NCBI GenBank assembly: GCA_934215545.1
Contig: CAKQAD010000004.1
Span: 1-64,000 of the forward strand
Length of the DNA: 64,000 nucleotides
Source: an uncultured Prevotella sp.
GTDB lineage: Bacteria > Bacteroidota > Bacteroidia > Bacteroidales > Bacteroidaceae
Direction: 5' to 3'
A model generated the notes under the pieces. The model did no database searches, was not told where the DNA came from, and saw only the letters and a list, made by a program, of their open reading frames with translations. The first letter of the stretch is position 1. The number at the start of each line of letters is the position of its first letter. Made by a program: the position numbers and the translations under genes. Positions 33,971 through 41,452 of this stretch are shown here, piece after piece.

Positions 33971-35959
33971 ATGATAGATCACGCAACAGTAGAAAGGATA
34001 AAGGATGCCGCCAACATTGTAGAGGTGGTGTCCGAATTTGTCACACTGCGCCGTAGCGGAGCCAACTATAAAGGTTTGTGTCCGTTTCACGACGAGAAGA
34101 CCCCTTCGTTCTATGTGTCGCCATCGCGCGGCTCTTGCCATTGCTTCGGATGCGGCAAGGGCGGCACCCCCGTGGGCTTCATCATGGAGCACGAGCAGAT
34201 GACCTATCCCGAAGCATTGCGTTGGCTTGCCAAGAAATATAATATAGAGATACAGGAGCGTGAGCTCACCGACGATGAGAAGCGCGAGCAGAGCGAGCGT
34301 GAGAGCATGTTCATTGTCAACGAATGGGCACTGAACTACTTTCAGAACATAATGCGCAACACCCCCGATGGTGTGGCGATAGGCATGGAATACTTCCGTA
34401 GCCGTGGCTTCCGCGACGACATAATACACAAATTCCAGTTAGGATTCGACCCCACCGACCGCCATGCCCTTGCCGCCGAGGCACGTCGCAAAGGCTATAA
34501 GGAAGAGTTCTTGCTGAAGACCGGCATCTGCTATCGCAACGACCGTGGCGAACTGATCGACCGTTATGCCGGGCGTGTGATGTTTCCGTGGATAGGCATC
34601 AGCGGAAAAGTGGTGGGATTTGGAGGCCGTCTGCTCGATGCACGCACCAAGGGCGTAAACCAGAAGTATGTTAACTCGCCCGACTCCGACATATATCATA
34701 AAGACCGCGAGCTATATGGCATATACCAAGCCAAAAAAGCCATCGCCAAAGACGACCGCGTGTATATGGTCGAGGGCTACACCGATGTGATATCAATGCA
34801 CCAATGCGGCATAGAGAATGTGGTTGCCAACTCCGGCACCGCACTGTCGGTGCATCAGATCCACATGCTGCACCGATTCACATCCAACATCACGCTGCTC
34901 TACGATGGCGATGCGGCAGGCATACATGCAGCCCTCCGAGGCACCGACATGTTGCTGGCAGAAGGCATGAACCTTAAAGTGTTGCTGCTGCCCGACGGCG
35001 ACGACCCCGACTCATTTGCAAGAAAGCACACCGCAGCCGACTTCAGAAAATATATCGAAGAACATCAGACCGACTTCATACAGTTCAAGACCGACCTGTT
35101 GCTGAAAAACGAGCGCGACCCGCTGAAACGCTCAGAAGCCATCAACTCCATAATCCAAAGCATATCGTTTGTGGTCAACCCCATACTCCGCGACACCTAC
35201 ATACACGACTGCTCCGTGCGAATGGGCATTAATGAGGCAACACTCATAAACACCCTCAACTCCTTCATTCGCAACAATCGAGAGCAGACAGCCCCTGGCG
35301 AGCGTCAGGCAGCACCGCAGCAGCGCCAGCAATCCAGCAATGCCATGGCTGGGCAGCAACCAACGCCACAGGCGCAGGCATCGAAGGTGGAGCGCATGCT
35401 TGCCGAGCTGATAATAAGGCATGGCGGCACCATCATCTACGACAATGTGCAAGCCGACGATGGCACAACGATAAGTCTTAATGTGGCGCAATATGTCGAC
35501 TATAATCTTGGTGTCGACGGGCTGCATTTTGCCAACCCCCTATATGCCAAGATACTCCAGGAGGCTGCGGCACACAGCAACGATGCCGGCTTCAACTCCG
35601 AGCAGTTCTTCACCCACCACGAAGACATGGACATATCGAAGGTGGCAACAGAGGTGTGCTTCGACAAGATGCGCATCATCAACGAGCAGAAAGCCCACGA
35701 CAAGAACGAGCAGAAGAACGCCGACGAACTGAAGATAGAACGAGAGAACGAAACAGAGGCAATACGCCAGCAGACCGAACACCTGCTCAACGACTTCCGA
35801 ATGGACTATCTTGAGCAGCGACTCAAAGAGGTGCAGCGCCAGATAGCCGCTGCCACCAACGACGCCCAGCAGCTGTCGGCACTAATGGCAGAATATCAGA
35901 AACTGCACGGCTTGCGTTCAAAGCTTGCCCGATTGCTTGGCAATAATATTATTGTTTAA
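33971..35959 (+). CDS. dnaG: DNA primase
   Basis: Synthesises RNA primers at the replication fork. The 662-aa protein has the N-terminal zinc-binding domain (CPFHDEKTPSF, then CHCFGCGKGG), the RNA-polymerase core (GRVMFPWIGISGKVVGFGGR), and the Toprim catalytic domain (VEGYTDVISMHQ and LLYDGDAAG). The C-terminal helicase-interaction region is Gln-rich (residues about 435-475), followed by a helical bundle. Intact and of normal length. It stands alone, not in the rpsU-dnaG-rpoD order of Proteobacteria. Confidence 0.97.
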   Translation: MIDHATVERIKDAANIVEVVSEFVTLRRSGANYKGLCPFHDEKTPSFYVSPSRGSCHCFGCGKGGTPVGFIMEHEQMTYPEALRWLAKKYNIEIQERELTDDEKREQSERESMFIVNEWALNYFQNIMRNTPDGVAIGMEYFRSRGFRDDIIHKFQLGFDPTDRHALAAEARRKGYKEEFLLKTGICYRNDRGELIDRYAGRVMFPWIGISGKVVGFGGRLLDARTKGVNQKYVNSPDSDIYHKDRELYGIYQAKKAIAKDDRVYMVEGYTDVISMHQCGIENVVANSGTALSVHQIHMLHRFTSNITLLYDGDAAGIHAALRGTDMLLAEGMNLKVLLLPDGDDPDSFARKHTAADFRKYIEEHQTDFIQFKTDLLLKNERDPLKRSEAINSIIQSISFVVNPILRDTYIHDCSVRMGINEATLINTLNSFIRNNREQTAPGERQAAPQQRQQSSNAMAGQQPTPQAQASKVERMLAELIIRHGGTIIYDNVQADDGTTISLNVAQYVDYNLGVDGLHFANPLYAKILQEAAAHSNDAGFNSEQFFTHHEDMDISKVATEVCFDKMRIINEQKAHDKNEQKNADELKIERENETEAIRQQTEHLLNDFRMDYLEQRLKEVQRQIAAATNDAQQLSALMAEYQKLHGLRSKLARLLGNNIIV

Positions 35960-36188
35960 CACATTTTGATTTTTGATTTTTGAATTTTGAGTTGTGCGCT
36001 GCGCGCATTGTGAGTTTGTAATTTTTGAGTTATGAATTCGCAGCCTAAAACCGCCAACAGCGAAAAATCAAAAATCAATAACTCAAAATCGCAGGCGAAG
36101 CCGAGAATAACTCAAAACTCAAAACTCAAAACTCAAAATTGCAGCTCTGCTGCATCTCAAAATTCAAAACTCAAAATTCAAAACTCTA
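35960..36188. repeat. Mosaic repeat array B
   Basis: Starts within a few bases of the dnaG stop. TTTTGA heptamers, GTGCGCTGCGCGCA, the GAATTCGCAGCCTAAAACC core (36031-36065), TCGCAGGCGAAGCCGA, YTCAAAA heptamers and GCAGCTCTGCTGC. Relative to array C the cores are inverted. Confidence 0.85.
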
Positions 36189-36191
36189 AAT

Positions 36192-36521
36192 ATGTATTAC
36201 ATTGAAAAGACATTAGAAATATCAGCCTGCCACAGCCTGCACCTCTCTTACGAGAGCAAGTGTCAGAACCTGCATGGCCACAACTGGATAATCACCGTCT
36301 ACTGCAAGGCAGAAGAACTCAATGCCGATGGCATGGTGATAGACTTCACACACATCAAGCAACTCATTCTTGGGCGTCTCGACCACGCCAACCTCAATGA
36401 GGTGCTGCCCTTCAATCCCACCGCCGAGAACATAGCACGTTGGGTGACGGAGCAGATACCACAGTGCTATCGCTGCATGGTGCAAGAGAGTGAGGGCAAT
36501 AAAGCAATCTACGAATTATGA
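36192..36521 (+). CDS. queD: 6-carboxytetrahydropterin synthase
   Basis: Second enzyme of queuosine/7-deazaguanine synthesis, converting dihydroneopterin triphosphate to 6-carboxytetrahydropterin. The 109-aa protein shows the zinc-binding histidines (ACHSLHLSYESKCQNLHGHN) and the catalytic Cys in SKCQNL. The later blocks VIDFTHIK, LDHANLNEV and TAENIARW are typical of QueD. It begins directly after repeat array B and is followed 13 bp later by queE, so the two form an operon. queC is not in the window. Confidence 0.94.
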   Translation: MYYIEKTLEISACHSLHLSYESKCQNLHGHNWIITVYCKAEELNADGMVIDFTHIKQLILGRLDHANLNEVLPFNPTAENIARWVTEQIPQCYRCMVQESEGNKAIYEL

Positions 36522-36534
36522 AACACCGAGATAA

Positions 36535-37098
36535 ATGAAACGAGTAAACGACATATTCTATTCGCTTCAGGGCGAAGGACGCAACATGGGGCGTGCCGCA
36601 GTGTTTGTGCGCTTTGCCGGATGCAATCTTAAATGTTCGTTTTGCGACACCGACTTCGATAGCTACGAGGAGCTCACCGATGCCGACATACTGCAGCGCA
36701 TAAGCCAGTGGCCCACACGTTTTGTGGTGCTCACCGGTGGCGAGCCATCGCTGCAGGTAGACAAGCCATTGGTTGATTTGCTCCATGCCCACGGCTACGA
36801 GATAGCCATGGAAACCAACGGCACCCACCCGATAGTCGATGGCATCGACTGGATAACGTGCTCGCCTAAGGGCAACCCCATCATCAGTCGCTGCAACGAA
36901 CTGAAGTGCATATTCACCGAAGCCACCACACATCCCGACACCCACGGCATCAGTGCCGACTATCTGTATCTGCAACCCTGCGATGTGCAGGACGCCAGCC
37001 GCAACGCAGCAATCATAAAGCGCTGCTTCGACTACATCCTTGCACATCCAGAATGGCGACTATCGCTGCAGACACACAAACTCGTAGGGTTTAAATGA
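36535..37098 (+). CDS. queE: 7-carboxy-7-deazaguanine synthase
   Basis: Radical-SAM enzyme that rearranges 6-carboxytetrahydropterin to 7-carboxy-7-deazaguanine. The 187-aa protein starts VNDIFYSLQGEGRNMGRAAV and has the cluster motif CNLKCSFCDTDF (CxxxCxxC). TGGEPSLQ (SAM-binding GGE) and METNGTHP follow, and the protein ends with QTHKLVGF, which is diagnostic of QueE. Short form of the family, complete. Second gene of the queDE operon. Confidence 0.95.
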   Translation: MKRVNDIFYSLQGEGRNMGRAAVFVRFAGCNLKCSFCDTDFDSYEELTDADILQRISQWPTRFVVLTGGEPSLQVDKPLVDLLHAHGYEIAMETNGTHPIVDGIDWITCSPKGNPIISRCNELKCIFTEATTHPDTHGISADYLYLQPCDVQDASRNAAIIKRCFDYILAHPEWRLSLQTHKLVGFK

Positions 37099-37312
37099 AT
37101 TTTGAGTTTTGAATTTTGAATTTTGAATTATTCTCGGCTTCGCCTGCGATTGTGAGTTATACAATTTTGATTTTTCGCTGTTGGCGGTTTTAGGCTGCGA
37201 ATTCATAACTCAAAACTCACAATGCGCCCACGGCGCACAACTCAAAATTCAAAATTCAAAATTCAAAACTGCAGCTCCGCTGCAACTCAAAACTCAAAAT
37301 TCAAAACTCAAA
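37099..37312. repeat. Mosaic repeat array C
   Basis: TTTTGAR heptamers, CTCGGCTTCGCCTGCGA, the inverted core TTTTTCGCTGTTGGCGG...GGCTGCGAATTC (37171-37203), GCGCCCACGGCGC, YTCAAAA heptamers and GCAGCTCCGCTGC. It runs up to the cls start codon. Confidence 0.85.
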
Positions 37313-37313
37313 A

Positions 37314-38741
37314 ATGATATACATACACTGGATATTCTTTCTGCTTTATGCCATATTGGTTGTGAGCATCATGCTCACCGTACTTATGGACTACCGTCAG
37401 CCAGCAAAGACCATAGCCTGGGTGATGGTGCTGCTCTTTGTGCCAGTGTTTGGAGTGGTGCTCTACATATTCTTTGGTCAGAACATGCGCAAGATGCGCT
37501 TCATCTCGCAACGCTCCTTTCGGCAACTCACCAAGCGCTCGATGCTCGAATTTGCCGAACAGAAGAATCTGCATCTGCCCGAAGCACATCGCACGCTCAT
37601 ACAGCTCTTTGCCAATCAAAACCATTCCATGCCTTATAAAGACAACGAGGTGGAGATCTACACCGATGGCTATGCCTTCTTCACAGCTCTGCTCCACGCC
37701 ATTGCCAAGGCAAAGCATCACATACACCTCGACGTCTACATCTTTGCCGACGACGCCTTGGGACGCCTTGTTAGCGATGCCCTTATCAACAAGTCGCGCC
37801 AGGGTGTAGAGGTGCGTGTCATCTACGACGATGTGGGCTGTTGGCGTGTGCCCCGCCGATTTTTTGAGCGCATGCGTAGGGCTGGCATCGACGTATGCTC
37901 GTTCATGCCCGTTAAGTTTCCAGCCTTCACCAGCAAGGTGAACTATCGCAACCACCGCAAGCTGTGTGTTGTCGATGGTGTGGAAGGCTTTATCGGTGGC
38001 ATGAACATAGCCCTGCGCTACATCAAAGGCACTAAGAGCGGCATGGCATGGCGCGACACCCATGTGAGGCTTCGTGGCGCTGCCGTGTATGGCTTGCAGA
38101 ACGCTTTTCTCACCGATTGGTATTTTGTGGATCGCACATTAGTGACCAACCGCCGCTACTATCCACCCATGCCATGGCACATTAGCAATAACTGCCTGGC
38201 GCAGATAGTCACAAGCGGCCCTATAGCCCCTTGGCCCGACATAATGCAAGGCTATGTGCGGCTGCTGCTCGAAGCAAAGCAATATGTATACATTCAGACA
38301 CCTTACTTCCTGCCCACCGAGCAGGTGTTCTTTGCCATGCGCACCGCAGCCCAGTCGGGAGTCGACGTCCGGCTGATGATTCCACGCCACACCGACTCGC
38401 ACATCATCGAATGGTCGTCGGTGGCATATGTGGTGCAAGCCGCCAGCGCCGGTGTGAAAGTGAAGATGTACGACGGAGGCTTCAACCATAGCAAGCTGCT
38501 TGTCAGCGACGATTCGCTATGCTCATGCGGCTCCACCAACATCGACTTCCGCAGCTTCGAGAACAATTTCGAGGCCAACGTGTTCTTCTACGACAGAGCC
38601 ATGGCATTGCGCCTGAAGCAAGTGTTTCTCAACGACGAGACACTCTGCACCGACCTTACAGATGTGAAAGAACTGCAATATCGCCCATTCATCCAGCGCC
38701 TGATAGCATCGCTTGTGCGCCTGCTGTCGCCGCTGCTATAG
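37314..38741 (+). CDS. cls: Cardiolipin synthase (phospholipase D family)
   Basis: Joins phosphatidylglycerol units to make cardiolipin at the inner membrane. The 475-aa protein has two N-terminal membrane helices (about residues 3-25 and 34-54) and two HKD catalytic motifs: NHRKLCVVDG with IGGMN, and HSKLLVSDD with GSTNIDFRSF. This is the layout of the ClsA/YwnE class. Its start codon directly follows repeat array C. No promoter is visible, so it may be expressed from upstream or from within the array. Confidence 0.93.
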   Translation: MIYIHWIFFLLYAILVVSIMLTVLMDYRQPAKTIAWVMVLLFVPVFGVVLYIFFGQNMRKMRFISQRSFRQLTKRSMLEFAEQKNLHLPEAHRTLIQLFANQNHSMPYKDNEVEIYTDGYAFFTALLHAIAKAKHHIHLDVYIFADDALGRLVSDALINKSRQGVEVRVIYDDVGCWRVPRRFFERMRRAGIDVCSFMPVKFPAFTSKVNYRNHRKLCVVDGVEGFIGGMNIALRYIKGTKSGMAWRDTHVRLRGAAVYGLQNAFLTDWYFVDRTLVTNRRYYPPMPWHISNNCLAQIVTSGPIAPWPDIMQGYVRLLLEAKQYVYIQTPYFLPTEQVFFAMRTAAQSGVDVRLMIPRHTDSHIIEWSSVAYVVQAASAGVKVKMYDGGFNHSKLLVSDDSLCSCGSTNIDFRSFENNFEANVFFYDRAMALRLKQVFLNDETLCTDLTDVKELQYRPFIQRLIASLVRLLSPLL

Positions 38742-38850
38742 AATTTTGAGATGCAGCAGAGCTGCAATTTTGAGTTTTGAATTTTGAGTTTTCGCTGTTT
38801 GCGGTTTTAGGCTGCGAATTCAGAATTCAAAATTGCGCAAAGCGCACAAT
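38742..38850. repeat. Mosaic repeat array D (short)
   Basis: Contains GCAGCAGAGCTGC, TTTTGAR heptamers, the inverted core TTTTCGCTGTTTGCGG...GGCTGCGAATTC (38791-38821) and GCGCAAAGCGC. Shortest copy in the window. Confidence 0.8.
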
Positions 38851-38876
38851 ATTATCAGGATAACCAATAAATATTT

Positions 38877-40055
38877 ATGCAAACATTACATTTAGATAGA
38901 TTAAAGCGTTGGCTGCCCTTGCTGGGCGTCACATTTGCTGTTTTCGTGTTCAACACCTCAGAGTTCATGCCCATCGGTCTGCTGTCCGATATAGCCCTCG
39001 ACCTGCATGTCAGTGCCCCCCGTGCCGGCATGCTCATTTCCGTTTATGCCTGGGTGGTGGCAATAATGTCGTTGCCCCTAATGCTCATGGTGTCGAAATA
39101 CAATTTGCGTGGTGTACTGCTTGCCATTGTTGGACTCTTTGTGTTGAGCCATGTGGCATCGGCAGTTGCTACTGGCTACTACACTCTGATGCTTTCGCGC
39201 ATAGGTGTGGCATGTGCCCACGCTATATTCTGGTCGATAGCACCGCCACTTGCCGTACGCACTGTGCCCGATGGAAAGCGTGCGCTTGCCCTGAGCATGG
39301 TGGCAGGCGGCTCGTCGGTGGCAATGGTGGTGGGTTTGCCATTAGGTCGTGTCATAGGCCTGTATGTGGGTTGGCGCATGGCATTCTTCTTCATAGCCGT
39401 GGTGTCTGCACTCATCTTTATTTATCTGTGCCTGGTGTTTCCACGCATGGAGAGTCGTGGCGGATTTTCTGTGCGCAAGATGCCAGCTCTGCTACGCAAT
39501 CGCACACTGCTTGGCATCTTCGTAATGTCGTTGCTTTTTGCCACTGCCCACTACACCTGCTATAGCTATATAGAGCCCTTCCTTGGCAATGTGGCAGGCA
39601 TGTCGGCTGGTGTGGTCACCGCCACACTCATAGCATTTGGTGCATCGGGCATGCTTGGCAGCATAGCCTTCGGCAAGTGGTACATGAACCATCGCTACAC
39701 CTTTGTGTTTGTTGTCACCATTGGTCCGGCAATAGCCATGCTGCTAATGCAGGCGGCAGCCCTGTGGATGGCAGCCATAGTAGCAGTGTGTGTGGTGTGG
39801 GGCGCCATGGCAACCGCCTTCAACATCGCCTTTCAAGACAACACCATACGCTACGCCCCATCTGAGGCAACATCAATAGCCATGTCGATATTCTCTGGTA
39901 TATTCAATTTGGGCATTGGCAGTGGTGCATATATCGGCGGACTGGTAGTGACACATGCCTCGTTGGCGTATGTGGGCTATGCAGGCGGATTGATAGGCTT
40001 GCTGGCAGCTGCCTATTGTGCCTTGCGACTATTTCCTAATATGAAGCGATTATGA
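38877..40055 (+). CDS. MFS transporter, SotB/AraJ-like efflux family
   Basis: Inner-membrane major-facilitator exporter of 392 aa with about 12 predicted helices. The N-terminal FVFNTSEFMPIGLLSDIA and GMLISVYAWVVAIMSLP match the SotB/AraJ (DHA1, sugar or drug efflux) group. A loop motif, VPDGKRALALSMV, and PLGRVIGLYVGWR follow between helices 4 and 5. The exact substrate (sugars, arabinose derivatives or drugs) is unknown. It lies between repeat arrays D and E on the same strand as cls. Confidence 0.88.
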   Translation: MQTLHLDRLKRWLPLLGVTFAVFVFNTSEFMPIGLLSDIALDLHVSAPRAGMLISVYAWVVAIMSLPLMLMVSKYNLRGVLLAIVGLFVLSHVASAVATGYYTLMLSRIGVACAHAIFWSIAPPLAVRTVPDGKRALALSMVAGGSSVAMVVGLPLGRVIGLYVGWRMAFFFIAVVSALIFIYLCLVFPRMESRGGFSVRKMPALLRNRTLLGIFVMSLLFATAHYTCYSYIEPFLGNVAGMSAGVVTATLIAFGASGMLGSIAFGKWYMNHRYTFVFVVTIGPAIAMLLMQAAALWMAAIVAVCVVWGAMATAFNIAFQDNTIRYAPSEATSIAMSIFSGIFNLGIGSGAYIGGLVVTHASLAYVGYAGGLIGLLAAAYCALRLFPNMKRL

Positions 40056-40236
40056 ATTTTGAATTTTGAGTTATGAGTTTTGAGTTGTGCGCTGCGCGCA
40101 TTGTGAGTTTATAATTTTTGAGTTATGAATTCGCAGCCTAAAAACGCCAATAGAGATAATTCAAAACTGATAATTCAAAATCGCAGGCGCAGCCGAGAAT
40201 AATTCAAAACTCAAAATTCAAAATTCAAAACTCAAT
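40056..40236. repeat. Mosaic repeat array E
   Basis: Same order as array B: heptamers, GTGCGCTGCGCGCA, the GAATTCGCAGCCTAAAAACG core (40128-40158, slightly diverged), TCGCAGGCGCAGCCGA and heptamers. It ends at the promoter of the next gene. Confidence 0.85.
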
Positions 40237-40268
40237 TTAGGTAGTTAAATAATTTTTAGCTAAATTTG
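40237..40268 (+). promoter_or_regulatory. Promoter of the YitT family gene
   Basis: TAAATTTG (40261-40268) with a TTAG (one off TTTG) about 20 bp upstream. The leader would be about 110 nt. Confidence 0.55.
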
Positions 40269-40387
40269 CAAATTGTTATGTAGCATCTCATGTTTCACAT
40301 ATACTATATGTAGTGAGAGAGTCATACATCTCATCGACAAAGCAACCTGAAAATATATAAACTAACAACAATAAAACAATCATTTTT

Positions 40388-41278
40388 ATGGGAGAGTCAA
40401 AAACAACGGCGCTTCGTCAGGGCTTCAAGAATAGCTACAAAGACCTGACATTCATCACCATTGGCATATTCATGTATGCCGTAGGCTATTGTGCATTCAT
40501 ATTGCCCGAAACGGTAGTTATGGGAGGAGTGTCGGGTATATCGGCACTTTTGTTTTATGCTTTCAAAATTCCTGCAGGCACATCGATACTTGTGCTCAAC
40601 GCCACCATGCTTATCATTGCCATGCGAGCACTCACGCGTCAGTTTGTGGTTCGCACCGTGATAGGCGTGGGCATTATCTCCGTATTGGTGAGCATATTGC
40701 AGCCATTCTTCGAGCACTATCCGCTAATCACGGCAGGCGAAGACAAGTTTATGCATGTGCTCATTGGCGGTATGCTTAGCGGTGCCGGTCTTGGACTGGT
40801 GTTCTCGCACAATGGTTCCACTGGTGGCACCGACATAATCACCATGCTGCTGAACAAATACTTCAGAGTGAGCTTTGGTCGTGCCATTCAGTTTGTCGAC
40901 TGCACCATCATCTCATCGTCCTACTTTCTTTTTCACAGCACCGAAACCATAGTATATGGTGTGGTGTTCACACTTGTGGCAAGCTATGTGTGCGACTATG
41001 TGGTCAACGGCACCCGTCAGACAGTGCAGTTCCTTATTGTGTCGAAGAAGTATGCCGAGATAGCCGATGTCATCAACACCCAAGTGAAGCGAGGCGTTAC
41101 GCTTGTGGAGGGCAAGGGCTGGTATAGCAAGCAACAGGTAGACATGCTCATTGTGCTCACTCGTCGCTACGAGTCGCAAGATGTGTTCAACCTAATCAAT
41201 CAGATCGACCCCAATGCCCTCGTGTCGCAAACCGTGTGTCATGGCGTGTTTGGCGAGGGCTTCGATAAGATACAATAG
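40388..41278 (+). CDS. YitT family membrane protein with DUF2179 domain
   Basis: 296-aa membrane protein with about five helices: GYCAFILPETVVMGGVSG, then SGAGLGLVFSHNGSTGGTD, a conserved YitT signature. A cytoplasmic DUF2179 domain forms the C-terminus (about residues 215-292, with VTLVEGKGWYSKQQVDML and a final GVFGEGFD). The family is widespread and its function is not established; some members are suggested to be transporters. It is complete, has its own promoter, and ends before a strong terminator. Confidence 0.9.
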   Translation: MGESKTTALRQGFKNSYKDLTFITIGIFMYAVGYCAFILPETVVMGGVSGISALLFYAFKIPAGTSILVLNATMLIIAMRALTRQFVVRTVIGVGIISVLVSILQPFFEHYPLITAGEDKFMHVLIGGMLSGAGLGLVFSHNGSTGGTDIITMLLNKYFRVSFGRAIQFVDCTIISSSYFLFHSTETIVYGVVFTLVASYVCDYVVNGTRQTVQFLIVSKKYAEIADVINTQVKRGVTLVEGKGWYSKQQVDMLIVLTRRYESQDVFNLINQIDPNALVSQTVCHGVFGEGFDKIQ

Positions 41279-41356
41279 CTTGTAAAGAACTATCGGGATT
41301 TTTTCAGTCCCGTGACATAATAATCGGGATGTTATTGCTTCAATTACCCGATGAAC

Positions 41357-41407
41357 AAAAAAACACAAGTAGATGGATGATGTAATCCATTCTACTTGTG
41401 TTTTTTT
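41357..41407. terminator. Bidirectional rho-independent terminator
   Basis: ACACAAGTAGA-TGGAT pairs with ATCCA-TCTACTTGTGT around a 6-nt loop; T run on the right, A run on the left. It serves the YitT gene and the convergent protease operon. A small extra hairpin CGGGA/TCCCG is at 41294-41312. Confidence 0.9.
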
Positions 41408-41452
41408 ATGCCAATAAATTTTGGCTTCGCTGATTTGAGTTTCTACGAAACC

